Source of the DNA: Polycyclovorans sp046565985
GTDB lineage: Bacteria; Pseudomonadota; Gammaproteobacteria; Nevskiales; Nevskiaceae
DNA length: 28,496 nucleotides
Direction of reading: 5' to 3'
Assembly (NCBI GenBank): GCA_046565985.1
Contig: JBKHXN010000058.1
Location: 1 to 28,496, forward strand
A program made the position numbers and the translations under genes. Under the pieces are notes generated by a model. It searched no databases. It was not told where the DNA came from and saw nothing but the letters and a program-made list of their open reading frames with translations. Shown piece after piece: positions 11,466-20,970 of the stretch (its first letter is position 1; each line of letters opens with the position of its first letter).

Positions 11466-13595
11466 TCATTCAACCGTCAGGCCTTCCTGCAGGGTCTTGG
11501 GCGTGACGAAGATCAGCAGTTCGCGCTTGGAGTTGTTGCGCCGGTCGTTGCTGAACAGGCGGCCGATGAGGGGGATATCGCCCAGCAGCGGCACCTTGGA
11601 GCGGTCGTCGCTGGTGGTCTGTTCGAAGACCCCGCCCAGCACCACGGTATCGCCGGTCTTGACCAGCACCTGGGTGCTCAGACGACGGGTATCGATGGCC
11701 GGCGCGGTGCCCAGCCCCAGGGCCACGTTCTGGCCTTGCGCGTCGTTGGTCACGTCCAGATCCATGAGGATGCGGTTGTCGGGCGTGATCTGCGGCGTCA
11801 CCGTGAGACTCAGCACCGCCTTCTTGAACGAGATGGAGGTGGCGCCGCTGGACGAGGCTTCGAGATAGGGGATTTCACGCCCCTGCTCGACAAACGCCTT
11901 CTTGCCGTTGGCGGTGATCACGCGCGGCGTGGAGATGATCTCGCCACGACCTTCCTCCTGCAGCGCGGAGAGTTCCAGGTCGATCAGGAAATCCGCGCCC
12001 AGAATGGCCAGACCAATGCCGCCGGATCGGCCACCCGGGGTGGGCAGATTGACGTTGTAGCGATCTATGGAGTTGGTACTTGGGTTAATTGCGCCGATGG
12101 CCAGCGGTTGTGAACTTACCAGGTCTTGTGTGGCCGTCTGGGTGCCGCTGGTGGTCACCAGGCCGTTGGAGCCCGGCTCGGCCACCGCGGTCACGCCGAA
12201 GCGGGAGCCGATTTCCTTGCGGTAGTCGTCACGCGCGATGACGATGCGCGACTCGATCAGCACCTGGCGCACCGGAATGTCCAGACGCGCGATCAGGTCC
12301 CGCACCTCGGTGATCTTCTCGCGGGTGTCGAGCACGATCAGGGTATTGGTGCGCTCGTCCACGTTGACCTGGCCGCGCTCGGAGAGAATGGAGCTGGAGC
12401 CGGATTTCACCAGGCGGGCGATTTCGTCGGCGCGTGCATAGTTGATCTGGATCAGCTCGGAGCGCAGCGGCGACAGGTCGATCTTCTGGATCTGCGATTC
12501 CAGCTCGATCTTCTCGCGCGCGGCGATCTCCTCCAGCGGCGCCACCAGCATGACGTTGCCCTGCTGGCGCATGCCCAGACCCTTGGTGCGCAGGATGATG
12601 TCCAGCGCCTGATCCCAGGGCACATTCTGCAGGCGCATGGCCACGTTGCCGCGCACGCCGTCGCTGACCACCATGTTGGTGCCGGCCACGTCGGCGATGA
12701 TCTGCAGCAGCGCGCGCACATCCACGCTCTGGAAGGACAGGCTGATGCGCTCGCCGGTGTACTGCGGGCGTGACAGGCGGCGCTGCTCGATCTTCTCCGC
12801 GGTCAGCGGCTGGAGCTCCAGCGTGAACTGGTTGCCGGTCTGGTAGGCCACGTGTTCAAAGTCGGCTTTCTCGATGGGCGTGATGACGATCTCGCCGTCC
12901 ATGCCCGCCTTGCGGGCGTCCACGTACTTGACTGGGGTGGCGAAGTCGAGCACGTCCAGGCGCCGCAGCAACGGGGCCGCGATGGCGGTGTTGCGGAACC
13001 GCGCGATGACGCGGCCACCTTCTTCGCGCACGTCCACGGCGGTGCGTTGATCGGCCAGCGTGACCACGATGCGGCCCTCGCCCTTCTCGCCGCGGCGGAA
13101 ATCAATATTGGTGACCGCCACCTTGGGCGGCGGCACCGGCGCCGGGGCCCCGCTGGCCAGCGGGGCCGGCAGCGGCGGCGGAGCGCCCGCGGCTTCGCTG
13201 TTGAGTTCCAGATAGATGCGCTTGCCGTCCACGCGGAGGTTGTAGGGGCTGAGCTGGGCCAGCTCAAAGACCAGTCGCGTACGCCCGCGGGCCTCGGCCA
13301 CCGCCAGCGAACGGGCAACGCCCAGATCGATGCGGCGGAAGCGTTCGGCCACGGCCATGCGCGTGCCGGGCAGGTCCACGGTCAGGCGCGCCGGTTTTTC
13401 CACGGTGAAGCTCAGCGGTTCCGGTGCGGCTTCGGACAGGTTCAGCGTGACCAGCACGCGGTCGTTGGGCAGGGCCACGAAGTCCACGCTCTGCAGGGCC
13501 CGGTCGCCCTGCGCGTGCGCCGCACCGCAGAACAGCAGCAGGGCGCCCAGCAGGCGGATGGCCCGGTGTTGCAGCAGATCTAGTTGAGTACGCAT
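11466..13595 (-). CDS. pilQ: type IV pilus outer-membrane secretin
   Basis: Outer-membrane channel through which type IV pili are extruded, 709 residues. A signal peptide (RAIRLLGALLLFCGAAHA) ends near residue 29. Two AMIN peptidoglycan-binding domains follow (about 34-130 and 160-265), linked by a proline-rich stretch. Next come a secretin/TonB short N-terminal domain (about 285-370, RISLSFQSVDVRALLQIIAD), an N1 domain (about 385-465, VNVDERTNTLIVLD) and the secretin core ending in VPLLGDIPLIGRLF and KRELLIFVTPKTL. A GGAG site eight bases before the ATG supports the start. Last gene of pilMNOPQ; 20 bases after pilP, its lipoprotein partner. Confidence 0.97.
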   Translation of the reverse strand: MRTQLDLLQHRAIRLLGALLLFCGAAHAQGDRALQSVDFVALPNDRVLVTLNLSEAAPEPLSFTVEKPARLTVDLPGTRMAVAERFRRIDLGVARSLAVAEARGRTRLVFELAQLSPYNLRVDGKRIYLELNSEAAGAPPPLPAPLASGAPAPVPPPKVAVTNIDFRRGEKGEGRIVVTLADQRTAVDVREEGGRVIARFRNTAIAAPLLRRLDVLDFATPVKYVDARKAGMDGEIVITPIEKADFEHVAYQTGNQFTLELQPLTAEKIEQRRLSRPQYTGERISLSFQSVDVRALLQIIADVAGTNMVVSDGVRGNVAMRLQNVPWDQALDIILRTKGLGMRQQGNVMLVAPLEEIAAREKIELESQIQKIDLSPLRSELIQINYARADEIARLVKSGSSSILSERGQVNVDERTNTLIVLDTREKITEVRDLIARLDIPVRQVLIESRIVIARDDYRKEIGSRFGVTAVAEPGSNGLVTTSGTQTATQDLVSSQPLAIGAINPSTNSIDRYNVNLPTPGGRSGGIGLAILGADFLIDLELSALQEEGRGEIISTPRVITANGKKAFVEQGREIPYLEASSSGATSISFKKAVLSLTVTPQITPDNRILMDLDVTNDAQGQNVALGLGTAPAIDTRRLSTQVLVKTGDTVVLGGVFEQTTSDDRSKVPLLGDIPLIGRLFSNDRRNNSKRELLIFVTPKTLQEGLTVE

Positions 13596-13615
13596 GACGG
13601 GCGCTCCAATGAAAA

Positions 13616-14134
13616 CTACTCGGACAGGGCGAGGCTGGCGGGGCGCTGCATCCAGCTGCCGAAGCCGTCGGGGACAATTTCTCTGAGCGTGATGCCGCTC
13701 TCCTGAATGGCCACGATCTCGCCGTAATTCTGGCCCATGTGGTTGCCGCCTGTAACGCGATGGATCACGCCGTCCGGCGCCTTGACCAGGGCATACATGC
13801 GGCCGCTCATCTCGATGGTGCCGATCATTTGCAGGGCATCGAGCGGGAATTCTTCCAGCGGTTCCTTGTTGCGGTTGAGGTCTGGCCGCAGGCTGGGATC
13901 ACCGCCGAAGTTGCGCGCGGATTCGGGTTGCGGGGGCACGAAAGGATCGGGCCGCTCGCCGGGAATGTAGGCGAAGGCCTCGTAGCGCTTGATCTGCGGG
14001 ATGGGCTCGATCTTGGTGGACTTGCGCGCCTTGACCTCGGCGACGTAGCGCTCCAGATCGGCCATGCCGCCGCCGCAGGCGCCGAGCGCCAGCGCGAGGA
14101 CCACCGGAACCAGCCGGACCAGTGCGCGCTTCAC
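13616..14134 (-). CDS. pilP: type IV pilus inner-membrane lipoprotein
   Basis: 172-residue lipoprotein of the pilus alignment complex that links the inner-membrane PilNO dimer to the PilQ secretin. Signal sequence with lipobox LALGAC, lipidated Cys at position 20. The linker RPDPFVPPQ and the C-terminal beta domain (MIGTIEMSGRMYALVKAPDG, VTGGNHMGQNYGEI) are family hallmarks. Starts with GTG; the GTGA overlaps the pilO stop by four bases, indicating translational coupling. Confidence 0.95.
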   Translation of the reverse strand: MKRALVRLVPVVLALALGACGGGMADLERYVAEVKARKSTKIEPIPQIKRYEAFAYIPGERPDPFVPPQPESARNFGGDPSLRPDLNRNKEPLEEFPLDALQMIGTIEMSGRMYALVKAPDGVIHRVTGGNHMGQNYGEIVAIQESGITLREIVPDGFGSWMQRPASLALSE

Positions 14135-14784
14135 TTGCGGGCTCCCGGTGCGGGCTTGGGTTTCTGCGCAGCCAGCTCTTCGTCATCCAGGTAGCGGTAG
14201 GTCTTGGCCTGCGCCTGCATGCGCAGATTGCTGACACCGGGCTTGCCGCCCTTGCCCGCCGGCTTGATCTCGACGTCTTCGATGGTCACGATCCGCGACA
14301 GCGTGGCGATGCCGCTGACGAACTCGCCCATCTGGTGATAGCTGCCGATGACCACGATCTGGTTGGGGATCTCGGCGTAGAAGTCGCGCGGGATCTGCGG
14401 CAGGGGCTTGAACAGCTCCTCCTCCAGTCCCGAGGCGATGCGCGTCTGGGAAATATCGTTGAGCAGATTGGCCACTTCGGTCTTGCTGGGCAGCTGGCGC
14501 AGCATGGAGCCGAAGGAGCGCTCCATTTCCTTGAGCTGTTCCTTGTAGGCGTCCAGCGCCGCGACCTTCTTCTGCTTGCGCTCGAATTCCTGGCGCAGGC
14601 CGACTTCCGTGCGGCGCTCCTTTTCCAGCTGCTCGCGCAGGGGGTCGATCAGGCCGAACCAGCTGCCGGCAAGGATGGCGACGGCCGCCAGCACCACCGC
14701 GCCGATGCGGGCGTAGAGGGGCCAGCCGCCCGGGTTTTTCATGTCGAGCGTTTGCAGCTCGTCGATGATTTCCTGTGCGTTCAT
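14131..14784 (-). CDS. pilO: type IV pilus assembly protein PilO
   Basis: 217-residue bitopic inner-membrane protein. A short cytoplasmic N-terminus, one membrane helix (about 25-44), a charged periplasmic coiled coil (about 47-90, rich in E, K, Q and R) and a C-terminal ferredoxin-like domain containing IVVIGSYHQMGEFVSGIATL. Heterodimerises with PilN and positions PilP/PilQ. Start overlaps the pilN stop by four bases (ATGA), and its own stop overlaps the pilP start. Confidence 0.95.
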   Translation of the reverse strand: MNAQEIIDELQTLDMKNPGGWPLYARIGAVVLAAVAILAGSWFGLIDPLREQLEKERRTEVGLRQEFERKQKKVAALDAYKEQLKEMERSFGSMLRQLPSKTEVANLLNDISQTRIASGLEEELFKPLPQIPRDFYAEIPNQIVVIGSYHQMGEFVSGIATLSRIVTIEDVEIKPAGKGGKPGVSNLRMQAQAKTYRYLDDEELAAQKPKPAPGARK

Positions 14785-15380
14785 TCCACCAGCTCCCCGG
14801 CCTGGCTTTCGCCTTCGCTCTGGGCCTTGAGCGCGGCCTTGGTGAGGTTCTTCACCTGCAGGGTGAACTGGCTCTGGCGGCGTCCTCCGCCCTCGCTGCT
14901 CTTGATGATGACCAGACGCGGGTCGTCAAACCAGGGCGAGGCGTCGAGGTTCTTCATGTAGGTCGAGACGCGGCTGTTGGACTCGGCCAGGCCCTCGATG
15001 GTGACATTGGTGCCCTGCTGCTTGACGAAGGTCAGATTGACACCCTCGGGCAGCGTGTTGACGATCTCGTCGAAGAAATGCACGGTGGCGGCGCGGCTGC
15101 CCTGGAGCTCTTCGATCACGCGCATGCGTGCCAGCAGATTCGCCTTGGTGCGCTCGAGATCCTCGATCTCGCGGATCTTGCGGTCGATCTCGGTGATCTC
15201 GCGTTTCAGGTACTGGTTGCGCGCCTTCTGCTGATCCACCGCAGCGCTGACCAGCATCATCACCGACAGGCCGATTCCGGCCGCGCCGACCACGCCCATT
15301 GCCAGCAGCGCGAAGAACTGCTTCTTGCGGCGTTCGCGGCGCTCCTGACGCCAGTCGAGCAGGTTGATCCGGGTTGACAT
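14781..15380 (-). CDS. pilN: type IV pilus assembly protein PilN
   Basis: 199-residue bitopic inner-membrane protein. The extreme N-terminus carries the conserved INLLDWR peptide (residues 5-11) that docks into cytoplasmic PilM, then a basic stretch (RRERRKK), a membrane helix (about 22-46), a coiled coil (about 50-95) and a periplasmic ferredoxin-like domain. It starts one base after the pilM stop and overlaps pilO by four bases. Confidence 0.95.
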   Translation of the reverse strand: MSTRINLLDWRQERRERRKKQFFALLAMGVVGAAGIGLSVMMLVSAAVDQQKARNQYLKREITEIDRKIREIEDLERTKANLLARMRVIEELQGSRAATVHFFDEIVNTLPEGVNLTFVKQQGTNVTIEGLAESNSRVSTYMKNLDASPWFDDPRLVIIKSSEGGGRRQSQFTLQVKNLTKAALKAQSEGESQAGELVE

Positions 15381-15381
15381 G

Positions 15382-16467
15382 TCACTGGGCCTCGTCGAAT
15401 GCGCGCGAGGCCAGGCCGCAGGCGATCATCAGCGCCGCCTCGTCCTTGGCCAGCTGCCCGGGCTTGGCGCGCGAGGCCACGCTCATTCCGCTGAGCGGTC
15501 GGGCCACGATGGTGGGGATGCCGAGGCGCTGCTGGATGATCTGGTCCACGTTGGGAATGTGCGCGCAGCCGCCGGCGAGGATGATCTGGTCCACGCTGCG
15601 GTACTGCGCGGCGGCGGAGAAGAAGAATTGCAGCGAGCGGTCAACCTGCTGCGCCATGTCGGCGATGAAGTGGCTGAGCACGTCGTCTTCGTAATTGTCG
15701 GGCAGCGTGCCAGCGCGCTTGGCGCGTCCGGCCTCCTCGTAGGACATGCCGAAGACCCGCATGATGTCCTCGGTGAGCTGGCGGCCGCCGAAGGAGGCCT
15801 CGCGCGTGTAGACGGTCTTGAGGCTGTGCAGGACCTGGATGGAGGTATTGCTGGCGCCCATGTCCACCACCGCGATGGTCTGGTCCTCGCCCTGGTTGGG
15901 CATGTCCTGGCGCAGCAGCTGGCAGGCGTTTTCCATGGCGTAGACTTCGATGTCCACGATGCGCGGCTTGAGGCCGGCAATCTCCAGCGCCAGCACGCGG
16001 CTTTCGATCTGTTCCTTGCGGCAGGCGGCGAGCAGCACGTCCACCAGGTCTTCGCTGCGCTCGCTGGGGCCCAGCACCTGGAAGTCGACGCTGACTTCCT
16101 CGATGGGGTAGGGAATGTGCTGGTCGGCTTCGACCTTGATCTGCTCCTCGAGATCGTCTTCCTTGAGGCTGGCCGGCATCTGGATGACCTTGCTGATCAC
16201 CGAGGCGCCCGCCACGGCCACCGCCGCCTGCTGGGTGCGGGTCCCGGCGCGGGCCACGGCGCGGGCAATGGCCTGGCCGACGCCCTCGGGATCGGTGATC
16301 TGCTTGTCGGTCACCAGATTGGGCGCCAGCGGCTCGACCGCGTAGGACTCGACCCGGTAGCGGTCTCCGCTGCGGGACAGCTCCAGCAGCTTCACCGAAC
16401 TGGAACTGATGTCCAGCCCGATCAACTCCTGGCTTTCTTTGCCGAACAGTCCCCGCATGATGGACAT
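15382..16467 (-). CDS. pilM: type IV pilus actin-like ATPase
   Basis: Cytoplasmic actin/FtsA-like protein that binds PilN and connects the pilus motor to the alignment complex. Nucleotide-binding signatures: IGLDISSSSVKLLEL (about 16-30), VVDMGASNTSIQVLH (from about 200) and ILAGGCAHIPNVD (about 295-307). I chose the ATG at 16467 (361 residues) because GAGG lies five bases upstream. ATG 16458 would give the family-like MRGLFGKESQ start without a spaced site, and a GTG at 16482 is also in frame. First gene of the pilMNOPQ operon, divergent from the PBP1a gene. Confidence 0.94.
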   Translation of the reverse strand: MSIMRGLFGKESQELIGLDISSSSVKLLELSRSGDRYRVESYAVEPLAPNLVTDKQITDPEGVGQAIARAVARAGTRTQQAAVAVAGASVISKVIQMPASLKEDDLEEQIKVEADQHIPYPIEEVSVDFQVLGPSERSEDLVDVLLAACRKEQIESRVLALEIAGLKPRIVDIEVYAMENACQLLRQDMPNQGEDQTIAVVDMGASNTSIQVLHSLKTVYTREASFGGRQLTEDIMRVFGMSYEEAGRAKRAGTLPDNYEDDVLSHFIADMAQQVDRSLQFFFSAAAQYRSVDQIILAGGCAHIPNVDQIIQQRLGIPTIVARPLSGMSVASRAKPGQLAKDEAALMIACGLASRAFDEAQ

Positions 16468-16531
16468 ACGCCCCTCGCGCACCCTTGGATAGACGGGCCT
16501 GGATCAAGTGACTTGGCCCGCATTGATTCGT

Positions 16532-16559
16532 AATATAGCGGAACATTTCTACAATGCAA
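16532..16559 (-). promoter_or_regulatory. possible pilM promoter
   Basis: On the minus strand TTGCAT (16559-16554), 16-base spacer, TATATT (16537-16532). The -10 is good and the -35 weak. It lies in the 146-base pilM/PBP1a divergent gap, which is AT-richer than its surroundings. A TACAAT at 16550-16555 on the plus strand could serve the PBP1a gene but lacks a convincing -35. Confidence 0.35.
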
Positions 16560-16613
16560 CTCGAAGTTTGCCCCGCAAACATCTGAAGTAACTGGATAAG
16601 ATGGGGGCAATTC

Positions 16614-19001
16614 TTGACGCGCTTCTCGTTTCGTCCCATGCCCACTCCATTCTCCGCCCGCAAACTGCTCCGCTTCCTGTTCGTCCTGGCCGTGGTTCTG
16701 AGCCTGCTGGGCGCGGCGGCGGCCTACCTCGTGGTGCGCCAGCTGGAGCGCGGCCTGCCCAGTGTCGCCGCCCTGCGCGACCTGCAGCTGTCGGTGCCGC
16801 TGCGGGTGCTGAGCCGTGACGGCGTGCTGATCGGCGAGTTCGGCGCCGAGCGCCGCGCGGTCCTGGCCTATCCGGAGTTTCCGCCGCTGCTGGTGCAGGC
16901 CTTTCTGGCCGCCGAGGACGAGCGCTTCTTCGAGCATGGCGGGGTGGACATGCAGGGCCTGCTGCGCGCGGCGCTGCGCTTCCTGCGCACCGGAGAGAAA
17001 TCGCAGGGTGGCTCGACCATCACCATGCAGCTGGCGCGCAACGTCTTCCTCAGCAGCGAGAAAACCTTCACGCGCAAGTTCCGCGAGATCCTGCTGTCGT
17101 TCAAGATCGAGCGCGAGCTGCGGAAGGAAGAGATCCTCGAGCTGTATCTCAACAAGATTTTTCTCGGCGAGCGGGCCTACGGGGTCGGCGCTGCCGCGCT
17201 GGTGTACTTCGACAAACGACCGCAGGAGCTCAGCCTGTCGGAGATGGCGGTAATCGCCGGCCTGCCCAAGGCGCCGTCGCGCGACAACCCGGTCGCCAGC
17301 CCGGAACGCGCCCGCGAACGGCGCGACTACGTGCTCCGGCGCATGCGCGACAGCGGCCATATCCAGCCGTTGGACTATGAAACGGCGCTCGCCGAGCCGG
17401 TGACCGTGCACCCCTATCGTCCGCGGGTGGAAGTGGACGCCCACTACCTCGCCGAGATGGTGCGCGCCGATCTTTACGAGCGCTATGGCGAGCAGGCCTA
17501 CACCCAGGGTTATACCGTCACCACCACGCTGGACTCGCGCAAACAGGCCGCCGCCGTGGCGGCGCTGCGCCAGGGGCTGCTGGACTACGACCAGCGGCAG
17601 GGCTGGCGCGGCGCGGAAGCGCGCCTGCCCGCCGAACTGCTCAGCGAGCAGGGCGAGGGCGAGGTCCGTCAGGCCCTGGCCGCGCTGCCCAGCCTGCCGG
17701 GCCTGGAACCGGCCGCGGTGGTGAGCCATACCCCCGAGCGGCTGCGGGTGCTCTACGCGGGCGGGCTGCTCGACCTGGGGCCCGAGGCCTATGCCTGGAT
17801 CCCCGAGCCCGGCCCCGAGCTGCTCAAGCGCGGCGACATCGTGCGGCTGCGCGCACAGGGCACGGGCTGGCAGCTGGTGCAGGCGCCGCTGGCCCAGGCC
17901 GCGCTGGTGGCGCTGGATCCGCGCGACGGCGCCATCCAGGCTCTGGTCGGCGGCTATGACTTCTTCACCGGCAAGTTCAACCGCGCCACCCAGGCGCGGC
18001 GGCAGGCGGGCTCCGGGTTCAAGCCCTTTCTCTACGCGGCGGGTCTGGCGTACGGATTCACGCCGGCTTCGGTGATCCTCGACGCGCCGGTGGTGCTGGA
18101 CGACGTGGCGCTGGAATCGGCCTGGCGTCCGCAGAACTACAGCGGCAAGTTCTATGGCCCGACGCGCCTGCGCGAGGCGCTGGTCGCCTCGCGCAATCTG
18201 GTCTCGATCCGCCTGCTGCAGGCCATCGGCATCGGCTATGCGCGCGACTACATTCCCCGCTTCGGCCTGCCCCAGGACCGGCTGCCGCGCGACCTGACCA
18301 TGGCGCTGGGCAGCGCGGTCTATACGCCGCTGGAAATCGCGCGCGGCTATGCCACCCTGGCCAACGGCGGCTTCGTGGTCGACCCTTACTTCATCGCTGA
18401 AATCCGTGATGCCGACGGCCAGGTGCTCTTCACCGCCGAGCCGGTGCGGGCCTGCACCGATTGCGCCGAAGCGCGCGTGGTCGAGGCGGCCCGCGCCGAG
18501 GGCGCACCACCCGCAGCCAGCGCACCGGCCGTGGATCCGGCCATCGTGTGGCTGGTCAGCGACATGCTGCGCGACGTCACCCAGCGCGGCACCGCCGCCC
18601 AGGTGCGTGAGCTCGGCCGCAGCGATCTGTCCGGCAAGACCGGCACCACCAACGAGGAGACCGACGCCTGGTTTGCCGGCTACCAGAAGACCGAGGTCGC
18701 GGTCGCCTGGGTCGGCTTCGACCAGCCCCAGCCGCTCGGACGCGGCGAAGTGGGCGGCCGCGCCGCGCTGCCGATCTGGATGGACTACATGCGTATCGCG
18801 CTCAAGGGGGTACCCCAGGAGATCCTGCCGCGTCCCGCCGGGCTGGTGAGCGTGCGCATCAATCCCCTCAACGGCAAGCTGGCGGCGGCGGGCGACAGCC
18901 GCGCGATGTTCGAGGTGGTGCAGCAGTCGCGCATCCCTGAGCCGGACGAGGACGCCCCGGTTGACGAGCAGCCGCCGCCGGAACTCGAAGACCTGTTCTA
19001 G
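16614..19001 (+). CDS. mrcA: penicillin-binding protein 1A (bifunctional)
   Basis: Class A PBP (also called ponA), 795 residues, making and cross-linking peptidoglycan in the periplasm from an N-terminal membrane anchor (about 19-41). Glycosyltransferase domain: catalytic E101 in AAEDERFFEHGGVD, then GGSTITMQLARN and EILELYLNKIFLGERAYGVG. An OB-like insert precedes the transpeptidase. The transpeptidase has the SxxK motif S467-GF-K470, the SxN motif S526-R-N528 and K675-T-G. The C-terminus is acidic and proline-rich. I report the TTG start because GGGGG lies six bases upstream; ATG 16638 (eight residues shorter) has no ribosome binding site and remains possible. Divergent from pilMNOPQ, as in Pseudomonas. 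Confidence 0.95.
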   Translation: MTRFSFRPMPTPFSARKLLRFLFVLAVVLSLLGAAAAYLVVRQLERGLPSVAALRDLQLSVPLRVLSRDGVLIGEFGAERRAVLAYPEFPPLLVQAFLAAEDERFFEHGGVDMQGLLRAALRFLRTGEKSQGGSTITMQLARNVFLSSEKTFTRKFREILLSFKIERELRKEEILELYLNKIFLGERAYGVGAAALVYFDKRPQELSLSEMAVIAGLPKAPSRDNPVASPERARERRDYVLRRMRDSGHIQPLDYETALAEPVTVHPYRPRVEVDAHYLAEMVRADLYERYGEQAYTQGYTVTTTLDSRKQAAAVAALRQGLLDYDQRQGWRGAEARLPAELLSEQGEGEVRQALAALPSLPGLEPAAVVSHTPERLRVLYAGGLLDLGPEAYAWIPEPGPELLKRGDIVRLRAQGTGWQLVQAPLAQAALVALDPRDGAIQALVGGYDFFTGKFNRATQARRQAGSGFKPFLYAAGLAYGFTPASVILDAPVVLDDVALESAWRPQNYSGKFYGPTRLREALVASRNLVSIRLLQAIGIGYARDYIPRFGLPQDRLPRDLTMALGSAVYTPLEIARGYATLANGGFVVDPYFIAEIRDADGQVLFTAEPVRACTDCAEARVVEAARAEGAPPAASAPAVDPAIVWLVSDMLRDVTQRGTAAQVRELGRSDLSGKTGTTNEETDAWFAGYQKTEVAVAWVGFDQPQPLGRGEVGGRAALPIWMDYMRIALKGVPQEILPRPAGLVSVRINPLNGKLAAAGDSRAMFEVVQQSRIPEPDEDAPVDEQPPPELEDLF

Positions 19002-19061
19002 GGCCAGAACCGACTCGGCCGCGGCGATCCCCTCAGTGTTAACAGGCCCTGGCACCCGATC

Positions 19062-19652
19062 ATGACCCATGACCCGCGCGAACTGATCGAGGCGGCGGCG
19101 CGAATCCTCTGCGAGGAGCAGCTCACCGACTACCGGCAGGCCAAGCTCAAGGCGGCGGCGCGCCTGGGTCTGGGCCCGCGCGCCAGTCTGCCCGACAGTG
19201 CCCGGGTGCGCGACGCGGTGATCCGCCACCAGCAGCTGTTCGGCGGCCAGACCTACCTGCAGCAGCTGCACGCCATGCGCGCGGCGGCGGTCTCGGTGAT
19301 GCGGCTGCTCGCCGGCTTTGACCCCTGCCTGGTCGGCGGCGCCCTGAGCGGCGCCATCACGCCGGCGCACCGCGTGCAGCTGCAGGCTTTCTCCGACGCG
19401 GCCGAAGCCCTGGACCTGCGCCTGCTGGATCTGGGCATCCGCTTCGACAGCGATGAGCGCGTGTACCACTACCCGGACGGCGCGCGCGTCGCCGTGCCGC
19501 TGTGCTGTTTCACCGCCGCCGGACTGGGTGTGGACCTGGCGGTCCTGCCCGAGAGCGCCCGCCGGCGGGCACCGCTATGCCCGGTGGACGGCCGGCCGTT
19601 CCGCCGCGCGCGGCTGGCGGAGGTGGAAGCCCTGCTGGCCGGATCCGCTTAG
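19062..19652 (+). CDS. conserved protein of unknown function
   Basis: 196 residues, soluble, no signal peptide or membrane segment. The first half is helical and rich in Ala, Arg and Leu (ARILCEEQLTDYRQAKLKAAARLG). The middle contains LVGGALSGAIT (90-100) followed by a strand and helix (VQLQAFSDAAEALDLRLLDLGI). The C-terminus has APLCPVDGRPFRRARLAEVEALL. It resembles from memory a gammaproteobacterial hypothetical family in which the LVG-x-LSG loop recalls the GS loop of nucleotidyltransferases, but I cannot see a clear catalytic D-x-D pair. The ribosome binding site is weak (AGG about 15 bases upstream). It follows PBP1a by 60 bases in the same direction, so is probably co-transcribed, and converges on gltA with seven bases between stops. 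Confidence 0.75.
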   Translation: MTHDPRELIEAAARILCEEQLTDYRQAKLKAAARLGLGPRASLPDSARVRDAVIRHQQLFGGQTYLQQLHAMRAAAVSVMRLLAGFDPCLVGGALSGAITPAHRVQLQAFSDAAEALDLRLLDLGIRFDSDERVYHYPDGARVAVPLCCFTAAGLGVDLAVLPESARRRAPLCPVDGRPFRRARLAEVEALLAGSA

Positions 19653-19659
19653 GGCCGGC

Positions 19660-20958
<1,299 letters not shown>

Positions 20959-20970
20959 GAATGCGTCCTC

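Noticed and set aside
12845..12860. CCACGTG in pilQ as a third parS site
   Set aside because: Only the central CACGTG core is present; the flanking arms do not match the consensus.
16422..19469. A 1015-codon open frame on the minus strand opposite the PBP1a gene
   Set aside because: High GC creates long antisense frames; the protein is low-complexity His/Arg/Gln/Ala sequence and the opposite strand encodes a complete PBP1a with all catalytic motifs.
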